Assembly: GCA_030407315.1 (NCBI GenBank)
Contig: JALQPE010000129.1
Location: forward strand, 1 to 64,000
DNA from: Asparagopsis taxiformis
Lineage: Eukaryota; Rhodophyta; Florideophyceae; Bonnemaisoniales; Bonnemaisoniaceae
DNA length: 64,000 nt
Reading direction: 5' to 3'
Under the pieces are notes generated by a model. It was not told where the DNA came from. It saw only the letters and a list, made by a program, of their open reading frames with translations, and made no database searches. A program made the translations under genes and the position numbers. Below are positions 43,961 to 53,942 of the stretch, piece by piece; positions within the stretch are counted from its first letter, which is position 1; each line of letters opens with the position of its first letter.

Positions 43961-45205
43961 CTAAATGATGTCATCACCATCCTCCTCCTCAAACTCCATG
44001 GTAAGCCTACGCATAGTTCTACGCCTATAATACCTCTGCGAATTGCGCCTCTTCTGTGCCCGCTGAGATCCTATGTCATACAAGTAATTCTGAAGAGAAT
44101 CATAGAACGACAAATCTTCAGCACGAAGTGGGTTGAACTTGATGTGCAGATTAGTCAGTGCAAGGCACATTTCAAATATCATATCGTAGCTGTCTTCCTT
44201 CCACCTGTACTTGCTAGTCATCACACCCCACAGGCTAGACAGGCGACCGAAGAAATTTTCTACGATGATGCAGTCACTTGAAATCTCATTGTTCATCTGT
44301 ATTTAACTGAGGAAAAGGTCCCGACTGGTAGGCTTTTTCATCGGATGAATCAGCCTGATGTGATGCGCCGCTCCTTGATATCTCTTGTCCGCCAGTATGC
44401 CCCACTGATCGGGATATTTAGCAACAAGATATCCATCATCTTCCACCTCGGATGATTCATTTTTCTGCAGTGCCAGTTCATGAAATTCAAGGTTGTCGTA
44501 AAATATATCAATGTCATTAATAGACCCTGCAAAGTGTGTAGTGCACCCAATGGAGAAGCCACGTGGAATGACTGAAACTTCAACCTTGTACCCGTACAGC
44601 TTGTGCTTGCCGCTAAAGTATGGCTTAGATTCCTGTATATTTCCAGTTGGGCGATTCGTCTGCTGGAATGTGACATCAGTTGCATACCTACAGTATGGAA
44701 ATTTGGAGAACGTCTTGTTTTCTTTAATCTCTTTTTCCATACTGTATTTGGCCCTTAGTTTAACCACGAGCACCTTATAAAGCTCTCCTGACACCACTTT
44801 GAGGAACCCCATGATAAGCTTCTCAAATATTGGGCCCTTGATTTTGAACATTCTCCCCATGTAATCCCACGTGCCCCCGTGCTTGAGTACCGAAAGAGTC
44901 ATGAACAAGACGTCCTTTGGTTCTTGTTCAGACTTGCGGCCTCTTCCAACGTTCCACTTGGACTTCAAATGATTAGCAATAGTCTTCCAGAGAGATCCAA
45001 ATTCGGATGGTGTAAAATTTGTCATCTGTTTGATAGCTTCTGCGCCTTCTTCCGCGAAAAATCCATCCATCACGGGGCTGGATGACTTGTCTTCATCTGC
45101 GCTCTCTGGGCGCGGACGGTCTTGGTACGCCGTAATTCGCTCCATGCGCTCCTCAGATACTTCTGAAAGCATGCGCAAGGCGCGGAATTCATCGGAGCGT
45201 TGCAT
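43961..45205 (-). pseudogene. PIF/Harbinger-type DDE transposase, copy 1 (one nonsense codon)
   Basis: About 414 codons. Fits the PIF/Harbinger (plant-transposon type) family of DDE nucleases: first Asp in RYATDVTFQQTNRP, second Asp in GSINDIDIFYDN, Glu in IVENFFGRLSSLW. A TAA at 44305-44303 interrupts the frame, which then continues in the same frame with NNEISSDCIIVENFFGRL; the copy at 45636-46814 has Glu at that position, so one base change suffices. The stop lies before the catalytic Glu, so no full enzyme is made. Second half ends in a basic RRR stretch and an acidic tail. N-terminal 80 residues resemble copy 2. No terminal repeats found by eye. Confidence 0.8.
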
Positions 45206-45635
45206 CGTTGGAAAATTGAGGATTAGTGATATAAGAGGGTTATGAGTGTGGTGAGAGAGTGTTGATACTGTTGTACAAGGTAAAAGACTATATTTATACG
45301 CTATGAAGCATCTTTTTCTAGAGGAACAGATCTTTTCGGAGTTGATCTAGTGCTCAGGAAGAGATGCGTGAATTAGGAAATAGGTCGGTCTTTCATCAAA
45401 TACTGGATCTTTGATGATTTGGTCAATTTACTAATAAAAATGATATTTTTGATCAATTTTTGTTTTTTTGGTCGTTTTCCTTGTTCTCATGAATAAACTA
45501 ATGTAATTGAGCATATTTTCAATAACTGACTGAAAGCTCTAATAGAGTATAAAAGTAGCCACTTACCCCAGTCCAGACCAACTCTCACCATCCACATACC
45601 TATACAGGCCACTCATCCACTCACAGCTCAACAAC
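45206..45635. other. Shared upstream region of two divergent transposase genes
   Basis: 430 bases between two start codons facing away from each other. AT-rich; TATATTTATA near 45287-45296 and TATAAAAG near 45549 could serve the two directions. No gene. Confidence 0.45.
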
Positions 45636-46814
45636 ATGTCTACCAACCCTACACCCAACGTCAATAGGGCCCTTATCATGCTCAGTGAGGCCGCTGAGAC
45701 CCACCGTAACCGCATTCAGTCAAGTGTTCCCCGTGATGACTCGTCCGATGATGAAGTGTCAGCATGTCCGCTTCTGGACTTCTACGTGTCATACGTGTCA
45801 AAGGGAGGGCCCGATACCCTCAAAACGATGACAAATTTCACGGAGTCTGAATTTGACTATATTTGGACACGAATGAACACCCATGTTCAGTCCACGTAGA
45901 ACGTCGGGAGAGGTCGTAAGTCAAAGCATCAGCCCAAGGATGTTCTTTTGATGACACTCACTGTGCTCAAGCATCCTTCAACGTGGCAGATTTCTGGTTT
46001 GATGTTCGATATGAAAGGGCCAACCTTCCAGAAGCTGATCATAGGATACCTGGAAATAATTGGGCCGGAGCTGTACAAATTCGCAGTGAAAAGAATGAAC
46101 TCCAAGTACACTATGAAGAAGGAGATGTTGGAAGGCCAGGTTTTCTCGACGTTAGATTTATGTCGATATGCCACAGATGTCACTTTTCAGCAAACTAATC
46201 GTCCATCTGGGAATATGTGTGAGGGCAAGTTATATTTCAGTGGTAAGCACAAGCTGTACGGATACAAAACCGAGGTGTCTGTCATTCCACGTGGATACGC
46301 TATTGGCTGCAGCAAGCATCGCCCTGGATCTATTTCGGATATTGACATCTTCTATGATAACCTGGATTTTCACGAGAGTTCCGTGGCCAAAGGCAGTGAC
46401 ATGGCTGAAATTGATGATGATGGAGAATTGAATGACACCTACCCTAATCAATGGGGCATACTCGGTGACAAGGAATATCAGGGTGGAACAAGACACATCA
46501 GGAAGATTCATCCAGTTAAGAAGCCAATTAATGGGACTCTGACTGCTGACGAGAAGGTGTTCAATGAGGAGCTGTCAAGTGACAGAATTATTGTGGAGAA
46601 CTATTTTGGTCGCCTGTCAAGCTTATGGACTGTCATGTCCAACAAGTACAAGTGGAACGAAGACACGTACGATCTGGTTTTCCGTACTTGTGTGGCACTG
46701 ACAAACATCTACGTCAAATTCAATCCGCTTCGTGACAGTGACCAGTCCTTCTATAAGTCGCTACAGAACTATCTTGTCAATACTGGAGACAACATCTCTC
46801 GTCCACACAAATAA
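45636..46814 (+). pseudogene. PIF/Harbinger-type DDE transposase, copy 2 (one nonsense codon)
   Basis: 392 codons in one frame interrupted only by TAG 45897-45899. At that place copy 1 reads KWNVGRGRKS and this copy reads stop then NVGRGRKS, so a Trp codon has become a stop. Motifs: RYATDVTFQQTNRP, GSISDIDIFYDN, IVENYFGRLSSLW, all catalytic acidic residues kept. The two copies differ throughout (clearly diverged, not a recent duplication) but keep the same length and layout. An ATG at 45948 after the stop would give a protein with the whole catalytic domain but without the N-terminal region. Confidence 0.8.
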
Positions 46815-46840
46815 CTGCGAATCATTAACAAGTATTGGAA

Positions 46841-47143
46841 CATGAAAGTAGGTTGGAACAAGAATATACTTGTTGCACATGCAATGGTTACGGCTATGAT
46901 ATTATCACAGTCTAGTTCTTTGGAGAACATCTGTAAACAGAACAAGGGATTTGAAAACATTGATGAATTCCGGAAAAGAAGGAAAGTAGGCCAGAGCTTC
47001 TACTCAATGCGCCTGAATTAGATTGCCTTTTTCAAAAGCTTCCTGCTGTCGAACAGACGATTATGCAAAGAGCTTGGGACAGATCAAAGAAAGAAGATGG
47101 AGGATTTACCGACTTCAATCATCAAGATTCTAGACATGATATA
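46841..47143 (+). pseudogene. Unidentified coding-like fragment cut by element B
   Basis: From ATG 46841 one frame encodes about 56 residues (MKVGWNKNILVAHAMVTAM...FRKRRK) and ends at TAG; an overlapping frame then encodes PELLLNAPELDCLFQKLPAV and on to RAWDRSKKEDGGFTDFN, reaching the first base of the B LTR at 47144. Both have protein-like composition, so this may be one gene with a frameshift, truncated by insertion of B. I do not recognise the family; it may be the second ORF of the Harbinger-type element. Confidence 0.3.
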
Positions 47144-47802
47144 TGTAGTATACGTGGCAATTCCGAAATTGCAAATATTTACGTTCCGCGGAATTCGAAT
47201 TTCGGCGGACACGACCGGCGACAGCAATGCACGAACAGTGCTGGCGCATGCGCGCGCGCAACCGGCACACGTGTGCAACGAACGTATTGGCAACGGCCAC
47301 CGGACCAACGGGTCCTTACGTGCGACCCACAAGGTCCTTTCCCATTCGGGGACGTTACGAGCAGTGTTTACACTGTAAAGCGATGCCATCGTGGCTACAT
47401 AGGTATTGGCATCGTGCCGGGAGGGAAAGGGGGCGATTCATCGAACGAGCAACGGCTCTAGTCTACGACTGCTTTCTGCGTTTACGTTTACGTTTTGCCT
47501 AACGAGGCTTCGTCTCCGTCGAGCTGCGTACTCCCTACCCATCGCCGCACGTAAGGCTGATTGCGTGTAGTGCCTCCGGGCTTGGTTGAGAGCGCCTCCG
47601 GTGACGTGCCACCTCGTTTACCGAACGTAATCCTCGCGTGGATTGTTGCGTCGTGACGCTCGTGTCTACTCGCTAACCTATCTCTACCGTTCTACCTAAC
47701 ATACAGTCAAAACACCAGCGGGTGGACTGTTCGTTCGTTTCGTAAGGACAGCGTGTCCACTAGCTCGTACCAGCTACTTCGTCACCGAACTATCGTTCCA
47801 CA
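47144..47802 (+). mobile_element. 5' LTR of retroelement B, copy 2
   Basis: 659 bp, TGT...ACA. Left boundary set by loss of match to the copy at 1758-1096; immediately before it is GATATA. Contains a run of GCGC/ACGT-rich sequence like copy 1. Confidence 0.8.
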
Positions 47803-47803
47803 C

Positions 47804-47822
47804 TGGTCTCTCGACCTAGAAG
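47804..47822 (+). promoter_or_regulatory. Primer-binding site of retroelement B, copy 2
   Basis: TGGTCTCTCGACCTAGAAG, one base after the LTR end; identical to element A. Confidence 0.65.
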
Positions 47823-47901
47823 TTGCTACGAGCATAACGACAACCAACTAGGTTGAGCTCTTTTACGTCAACGAAAAGCTACGTGCTACAGACGACGGTC
47901 T

Positions 47902-50307
47902 ATGAATTACGCTGTGTCGAATTCCAGCGCGTCGCCCAGGCAACCGTTGCCAACGTCAGCGGACGCCGAAGCCGACGTGGCCTTGTCAGCAGAAGCGATC
48001 TTCGCGACTGATCGATCTATCCCGCCGGATATCGAGGCGATCGGCCAGCTACCACGTACGGTAAGCCCGTTTGAGTCCGTGAGTATGGACCCCGCAACGC
48101 GCGGTCAGCTCAACGAAGGGAACGTGACTCCCACGGCACTACGTGTAGTGTACGAAGACCTTCGAGGTCACATCGAAAGGGCGAGCGACGCGGCCGTCGA
48201 CGAAGCCGTAAGGCAGAGACTCGGAGTCTCGGAGCGCGAAGCTCTGGCGTTACGTGAACGCTCAGCGACCCTCGAACGGGAAAACGAAGATTTACGAAAC
48301 CGCCTCTCCGCCGTGGAGGGAAGACTCGACTCGTTTGTCGTAGTATTCAACGAAATCGTCGCCGGACGTTCCGCTCCACCGAGCGGAAGCGTTCCGAATT
48401 ACGAAGAAGGCTCGCGCGCCTATAACTCGCAATCCTCCCCGGCCGTTCCGGGAGGATACCCACCAACACCCGGTCCGACGACCCCGACAACGTACGGAAG
48501 GGGGGCGACAGTGCAACGAGCCATCGCCAACCCCGACGAGACGCCACGAAGGCAATTACGTTTTAACGATACGCCAGACCACGCGCGGTCGGCGGACGCA
48601 GCACGAGCTGCGCAATTCGATACGAGAGCTCCCCTGCCACGTGAGACGTACATTCCGTGGCTGGGTACGTTCGGCACGACGGACACGCGAGTGCACGAAA
48701 ACGAACGTGCCGACGCGGTACGCTTACCAGGGAACGCCCTCGGACCCGTTTGCCACGCGTTGGCAGAGCACACGACAATGCTCGACGCATTTGCGAACGT
48801 GGTGTCGTACCGCATGTACCGACTTAACGATGTACGTGAACATCTCTACGTGAACGAGAGTCAAAGCGTACATAAGCTCAAACGTGAGTTGGAGGGACTT
48901 TTCCCTACGTTAAAGCCGTTCTCCGGCCGGAATCCGATTACGTTGCTCGGATTCCTCGCCCAAATACGTGATGGGTTCAGCACACTCGGAGTGTGCGAGG
49001 GAGTGGCAGTACGTGCGCTGCACTTCTTCCTCGACGGGGACGCCCGACGGTTCTACGATTCCCAGTGTACGACTGGCGTGATCACGACTGATCCGACGAA
49101 GAGGTTCTCGTGGCCTCACGTAATCAACGCGTTGATTAAACGGTACCTGCAAGACGACGTGCTGCAGGAGGCCTACGAAAAGGTCACGATGATCACGCAG
49201 AGTCCTAACGAGGACGAGAATCAGTACGCTGATAGACTCGACACTGCCACGCGGGCGTGCAACTACGTGTTTACGGATCGACTCCTCGTTCACCACTACG
49301 TACGTGGTTTACTGCCCTCGACGCGGGCAGCCGTGACGGAACGACTCCGGTCACTCCCCGAACGAGAGAGGAACGACCTCACCGTTGTGAGACGATTGGC
49401 GACGGCCGAAGGAACGACCTTCCGTGCACGTACGGCAGCTGTCGCGTCAGCCGCGAAACCGAAAGTGCGGTTTCCGGTGAAGCCTACGTTGGCTATTTCC
49501 GACCACGAGTCGAAGAAGTTCGCGGACTACGATGAGTCCGCGTACTTACGTAACGAACGGGCTAACGAGCCCAGTTACCACGACGGTAACCCGAATATCC
49601 CCGCGAGGGATGATGACGACGTGTCGCTCACAGCGGCTCACGTTGCCGAAAACTTAGAGGCGATACTCTTCACGAACGGGCCGCCGCCCAACGATACGAA
49701 AACGGCAAACGAAAAGCCGGACGAGCTCGAAGCTCGATTGAACCGTCCATGCGAGGACGTGCCGAAGCTCACGAGTGAGCAGACGCAATTAGCGCATTCC
49801 GTAATCCCGAATGATTACTGGACGCTATCGTGTTGGTCATGCCGCGAAGATGGCCACTCGACGTTTACGTGCCCGCGTCTGACACCAGATCAACGGATCT
49901 TCTTCGCGTACAAGTACTATCTCTTCCACGTGAAGAGCAACCCACGGCAGGCTGAGTACTTCTGCCAACGAATGGCTAAACGAAACCAGGAACGACCTGG
50001 TGAGCGAGGGAACGTGAACCCGCGGAGGTACGGCGCGCCGCCTACGATACTCCGAAACCCCAATCGTGACGGGGGGAGACCATTCGACCGGCGCCGCGGC
50101 GACTTACGTAATGATCGACGTGATCCCCGCCCGTGGGCGAACGAACGAAATGGCCAGCGCGATGGCCGCAGCGGGGTCTACGTGACGACCTCCGCTGACG
50201 AAACACCACTCGAGGTGGAAACGAGTCACGATGACGAACGAGCTTCGTGGGCTCGCGACGACGACGTGTCGAACGGCCTCGCACCGGAAAACGACCAGGC
50301 GATGTAG
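47902..50307 (+). CDS. Retroelement B Gag polyprotein
   Basis: 801 residues, intact. Coiled-coil region about residues 95-145; capsid-like helical region in the middle (LEGLFPTLKPFSGRNPITLLGFLAQIRDG, typical of the Ty3/gypsy Gag core); one zinc knuckle CWSCREDGHSTFTC (C-x2-C-x4-H-x4-C) near residue 643; C-terminal Arg/Gly-rich RNA-binding stretch. Codon use is strongly C/G-ending with frequent ACGT. The stop is in GGCGATGTAGG, and the next frame (protease) overlaps by 61 bases in the -1 frame. Confidence 0.88.
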   Translation: MNYAVSNSSASPRQPLPTSADAEADVALSAEAIFATDRSIPPDIEAIGQLPRTVSPFESVSMDPATRGQLNEGNVTPTALRVVYEDLRGHIERASDAAVDEAVRQRLGVSEREALALRERSATLERENEDLRNRLSAVEGRLDSFVVVFNEIVAGRSAPPSGSVPNYEEGSRAYNSQSSPAVPGGYPPTPGPTTPTTYGRGATVQRAIANPDETPRRQLRFNDTPDHARSADAARAAQFDTRAPLPRETYIPWLGTFGTTDTRVHENERADAVRLPGNALGPVCHALAEHTTMLDAFANVVSYRMYRLNDVREHLYVNESQSVHKLKRELEGLFPTLKPFSGRNPITLLGFLAQIRDGFSTLGVCEGVAVRALHFFLDGDARRFYDSQCTTGVITTDPTKRFSWPHVINALIKRYLQDDVLQEAYEKVTMITQSPNEDENQYADRLDTATRACNYVFTDRLLVHHYVRGLLPSTRAAVTERLRSLPERERNDLTVVRRLATAEGTTFRARTAAVASAAKPKVRFPVKPTLAISDHESKKFADYDESAYLRNERANEPSYHDGNPNIPARDDDDVSLTAAHVAENLEAILFTNGPPPNDTKTANEKPDELEARLNRPCEDVPKLTSEQTQLAHSVIPNDYWTLSCWSCREDGHSTFTCPRLTPDQRIFFAYKYYLFHVKSNPRQAEYFCQRMAKRNQERPGERGNVNPRRYGAPPTILRNPNRDGGRPFDRRRGDLRNDRRDPRPWANERNGQRDGRSGVYVTTSADETPLEVETSHDDERASWARDDDVSNGLAPENDQAM

Positions 50308-51269
50308 GTCACGAGCCACCCACATTGCCTGAACCCTTACGTGAAAGGGGGACGACCGACGTCGATGATTGGTCCTCCGCAGGCTCACCGACGAACGAGA
50401 GTTACGAAAAGCTCACGGCCGCGAAGGCCAACTCGAGTCACACGACACCCGACGTGGGGGAAGAAACGGAGTCCGACGGGACAAACGGACCTCATGCGAA
50501 GAGGAAGTCTCGCAGACGAGCGAGACGCGCTAACCGGAAGCACGACGCTTCCGGACGCGAGAAAGCCAAGCACGCGGCTCATACGAAGCGTGTCGACGCA
50601 AAAGAAGCCATACGGGCTCATACGGTGAAGCGAAGAACCGTCAACGGAGACGGAGACCGCGCGCCGGTCAGGACCGAACCGTTGGTTCTCGACGGGCACA
50701 CGTGCCTACTTGCTTCGAAGCATTACATCGTGTCCGGAACGATCGGACTAGACCTCAACGTGATGAGGGCGATTACCATCGCGATGGATACGTGCAGCGG
50801 CTACAACTTGATACGAACAAGTTTGCTACCCTACGACTGGGTTGACCGCTGTCTACGTGACGAAGAGCTACCGAAGCTCGGAGACGCCAACGGGCGACGT
50901 TTGCCCATCGAAGGCGCCATCCTGCTTCGTGTCAGGCTTGGGAACTCGCTGTTCCGCGTTAAGTTCTTCGTAGCCAACACGCTGGCTGTCCCCGTTATAA
51001 TGGGCACGTCGTTCATGTCGAGGCATGTCGATGCCATACGCTGTCGAGCGCAAACGATCGAACTCCATCGAGGAGATACGATACCCATTATCGCGGAGGG
51101 TGATACGACGACTCCGTACGAGGAGGGCGAAGAAACGAATCCAAACGTGGAACACCCGAAGCGCCGCGAGCGTAACGCGGCCTCGAATCGGCCAAGCCGA
51201 ACGTTTTCGGTTCGCCTGACGAAGTACACGCGTGTACACTACGGTGTTGGGAATGAAAAAAGACAGTAA
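50247..51269 (+). CDS. Retroelement B Pol N-terminus: aspartic protease (truncated)
   Basis: Open in the -1 frame relative to Gag and overlapping it, so presumably made by frameshift; the listed start is the first Met and may not be used. After a basic region, the retropepsin-like domain reads AITIAMDTCSGYNLIR...DANGRRLPIEGAILLRV...VPVIMGTSFMSRHVDAI, aligning with the element A protease. The active-site triplet is Asp-Thr-Cys where retropepsins have Asp-Thr-Gly. The frame ends a few codons after entering the palindromic array at about 51260, so everything downstream in Pol is lost. Confidence 0.75.
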   Translation: MGSRRRRVERPRTGKRPGDVGHEPPTLPEPLRERGTTDVDDWSSAGSPTNESYEKLTAAKANSSHTTPDVGEETESDGTNGPHAKRKSRRRARRANRKHDASGREKAKHAAHTKRVDAKEAIRAHTVKRRTVNGDGDRAPVRTEPLVLDGHTCLLASKHYIVSGTIGLDLNVMRAITIAMDTCSGYNLIRTSLLPYDWVDRCLRDEELPKLGDANGRRLPIEGAILLRVRLGNSLFRVKFFVANTLAVPVIMGTSFMSRHVDAIRCRAQTIELHRGDTIPIIAEGDTTTPYEEGEETNPNVEHPKRRERNAASNRPSRTFSVRLTKYTRVHYGVGNEKRQ

Positions 51270-51609
51270 ATTTGCTGTCTGAGACAGTAAAAATTACTGT
51301 CTGGCCAAGACAGTGCGCGGAGACAGTAAAATTTACTGTCTGGAAATTTCAGAATACTGCTGCAGCAGTAAACTGGCACGAAATCTGGACAGTACCAAAA
51401 ACAGTAAAATTTACTGTCCAGAACAGTAAATTTTACTGTCTGGAAGTGTTGCCGCCAGACAGTATGTGCAGACAGTACATTTTACTGTCTGAGGCAGTAC
51501 ATTGTATTGTATTACTGCACTGTCTGGGGAAATCTGTAGACAGTAGTGTAGATAGCAAATTGTATTGTCTGCGGGTAGTACCGTGCATTGGTTGACAGCA
51601 CTGTCTGGT
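51262..51609. repeat. Array of short palindromes, ACAGTAAA/TTTACTGT type
   Basis: About eight to ten copies of palindromes related to GACAGTAAAATTTACTGTC within 350 bases, at irregular spacing, some degenerate toward the right (ACAGTACATTTTACTGTC, then CACTGTC). It starts within ten bases of where element B stops matching Pol. No gene. Confidence 0.85.
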
Positions 51610-52142
51610 GGAGTGGACTTAGAGGAAATATGGAGCATAGTGTTAGTGTGAAGGTAAATATTGGAATGGTGTGTGGAATACGACTATAGTAATTGTGATG
51701 GTGCTTTACAGATAGTTGGGTGCGGGGAAGCTAGATGCTGAATAGGACGTTGTAGAAAGAAAGATAGGGAAGATTGAACATATCTCGTTTGTCTCACCGT
51801 AAGGAGAGAAAGTACAGAGTAGACTATATTATGTTGAGTTTAGCATTTCAAATTATACCTATCTATCTTTGCATTGAAAGTGTCGAGTAGGAGACGTCAG
51901 TCTGGTAGCGAGGTGTGGTATTCACAGGACGTGGGTGGTAGCAAAGGAAAGAATACGCACCATCCACCACTAAATTATGAAAAATAACCGTTACGGAGCA
52001 CGAGAAGCATTATTATTATGTAGAGTAGAACAGGATGGATGCATCCACTGGAATGATATTTGCTACAACACTGCTGTACTAAGCGTGACACCCTTCCTTC
52101 AAAGCACTTCTCCTTTTAGCAAACTCCAATTGCAAGTTCAAC
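51610..52142. other. Spacer before the coiled-coil gene
   Basis: No gene seen; the next start codon lies at 52143. Confidence 0.4.
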
Positions 52143-52778
52143 ATGAATCCCGAAACCTCCGTGAGCATCGCTGCATTTTCCGAAATAACGCGTGAGGGCT
52201 TTTCGAACATCACTGCAGAGCTGAAAGCCCTGAGTGATAAAATGGATGCCGTCGAGAAGAGCACCAATCAATTACGCGAGACTCTCGGAAATGTCGCCAA
52301 GACTGTCTCCATGCTAAACACCGATATGCAGGAGGTCAAGGGCATCGTCGATGGGCTTCTGAGCCAGGGACAAGGACATCCGAAGAAGATCGCCTCCGAG
52401 AAGGACAGGGAACGTCTCCGCATTGCGCAGGATGCGGAGAAATCGTTCACGTTCGAAATGGTGTGTGCTGTGCTGTGTGCTGTTGTTCCAACGTACACGA
52501 AGGCAATGGTGGATAAGAGGGATAGGCATTTCAACGGATGCGAGCTAATCAATACGCTGATGTTCGCCAGGCAGAGCAATGAGCGAAAGGATGTGTTCAA
52601 TAGGACGCTTGCCGGCCGGAACCACATTGAATTGCGCTGCCAAGTTGTGACCTCTTTAATCAAGAATACGTGTCAAAACAATTCTTTCAGAGAGGTAGGA
52701 GACCGTTCCAGCTCCAATGGAACGTCGGAAGGTATCGAACGGTGGAGGGCGGGGGTATGTGACTACCGGGACCATTGA
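52143..52778 (+). CDS. Unknown coiled-coil protein, N-terminal part
   Basis: 211 residues. Residues 15-75 form a heptad-like coiled coil (ITREGFSNITAELKALSDKMDAVEKSTNQLRETL...), followed by a helical part FTFEMVCAVLCAVVPTYTKAM and NHIELRCQVVTSLIKNTC. I recognise no family. The last 25 residues lose character and overlap a second long frame (52717-53667, shifted by one), so the two are probably one gene separated by a frameshift. The frame between stops argues against a simple GT-AG intron, although I cannot exclude one. Confidence 0.55.
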   Translation: MNPETSVSIAAFSEITREGFSNITAELKALSDKMDAVEKSTNQLRETLGNVAKTVSMLNTDMQEVKGIVDGLLSQGQGHPKKIASEKDRERLRIAQDAEKSFTFEMVCAVLCAVVPTYTKAMVDKRDRHFNGCELINTLMFARQSNERKDVFNRTLAGRNHIELRCQVVTSLIKNTCQNNSFREVGDRSSSNGTSEGIERWRAGVCDYRDH

Positions 52779-53667
52779 GGAGACAATTCGCGGAACGGAC
52801 TCTGCTCGCATGGATGGAATGCATGGGACGTCCGAGGCAAGTGATGGGGCCGCTCGAAAGCAGAAGCGAAGAAAGGTTGGTGACAATGGGCCGTTGCACA
52901 GAAAGGAGGTAGGCATCACTGTGACGAAATCGGCACTCACGGCAGTGACCGGGTTTATGAACAAGTCCAGAGATCATGTGCGAAACCGGTTCATCCGAGA
53001 TCTTGGATTCGTTCTATACAGTGGGTTTCAAGGTTCAGTCCGCATGGAACATCATTTGCACGACGGTGGGCTGGACATTGAGTCAGTTCCAAGTCTGTAC
53101 TCGGCGCAGAGGAAAATGAATGCAGCGGAGCGCGCAGCAATGGATGACAAGAATATGAAGATTCTTCGCGACTTCATTGCTGTGCGAAAAGAAATGGTAT
53201 TCAAAGTCGAGTACGAAGTTCAAATAATTGGAGAACCGGACAAGAGGTTTGTGACTAGGAGGATCAATTTAGTAGAGGTTGCACTGAACTTTGCAGTCGC
53301 CTACACGCAATGTTCTGATAGGAACATGTTCCTGCGACGTTCAGAATACTCCTTGCAATTCATCTACATACTTGCATACGGGTTCCGAACGATTTTGAAA
53401 TTTCAAAGTGGAGCAGAGGTGGGAGGAGCGCAAATCCGGGAAATCAATGAAGCAGTGAAACTGCTTCTTCCCGGGGAGCGGGTGAGTAGTCGTTTTATGA
53501 ATGAGGAGGTTTTGACTATATCGCGTGATAGATATGAAGAACTGAATGTAGACGATGGAGGGGACTCAGTGCTGGAGGAGAGCTTCAGGTCTATGGAAGA
53601 GGACGGAGGAGATGAAGAATATGTGAAGGTATTTGTCGATGATGAAATCGAGAATGAAGGGGAGTAG
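52717..53667 (+). CDS. Unknown protein, probably C-terminal part of the preceding gene
   Basis: 316 residues in the frame one base on from the preceding ORF. Basic segment KQKRRK (possible nuclear signal), a charged helical middle, then an acidic tail (SMEEDGGDEEYVKVFVDDEIENEGE). No catalytic motif or known domain seen. AATAAA at 53712-53717, 45 bases after the stop, supports a real transcript end. Together with 52143-52778 it would make a protein of about 500 residues, coiled-coil first and acidic last. Confidence 0.55.
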   Translation: MERRKVSNGGGRGYVTTGTIEETIRGTDSARMDGMHGTSEASDGAARKQKRRKVGDNGPLHRKEVGITVTKSALTAVTGFMNKSRDHVRNRFIRDLGFVLYSGFQGSVRMEHHLHDGGLDIESVPSLYSAQRKMNAAERAAMDDKNMKILRDFIAVRKEMVFKVEYEVQIIGEPDKRFVTRRINLVEVALNFAVAYTQCSDRNMFLRRSEYSLQFIYILAYGFRTILKFQSGAEVGGAQIREINEAVKLLLPGERVSSRFMNEEVLTISRDRYEELNVDDGGDSVLEESFRSMEEDGGDEEYVKVFVDDEIENEGE

Positions 53668-53942
53668 TATCGGATGAAACCGGTTTCGGTATAGTAGACG
53701 AAGAATGAAGAAATAAAATTTCTGTTGAGTTGAATTTTGTAATAGATGGAAGTAGATAGATACGAGACATCAGGAAACCAGTCAGACGATAGTGTCAAGT
53801 CGAAGGAATAGCGCAGAGACAGGTAGTGGAATAGTCGAAGTAGGAAGGGGCGAGGGTATCCGTCTTTACTAGAAATTGATGGCCACAGGAGCTCTAGAAT
53901 GAAATAACCAGGAACAGGATAACTACGGATAGATGTACTTTA

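Larger units (their letters stand above)
47144..51253 (+). mobile_element. LTR retroelement B, copy 2 (3' truncated after protease)
   Basis: LTR 47144-47802, primer-binding site, leader, intact Gag 47902-50307, protease-containing start of Pol to about 51253. Reverse transcriptase, RNase H, integrase and the 3' LTR are missing; the sequence changes abruptly to a palindromic array. The match with 1-1758 shows these are two copies of one family. Family assignment to Ty3/gypsy is inferred from similarity of layout and of the gag/pol junction to element A. Confidence 0.8.

Noticed and set aside
51262..51609. CRISPR-like array
   Set aside because: Units are palindromic, irregularly spaced and in a eukaryotic transposon setting; no unique spacers of fixed length, no cas genes.
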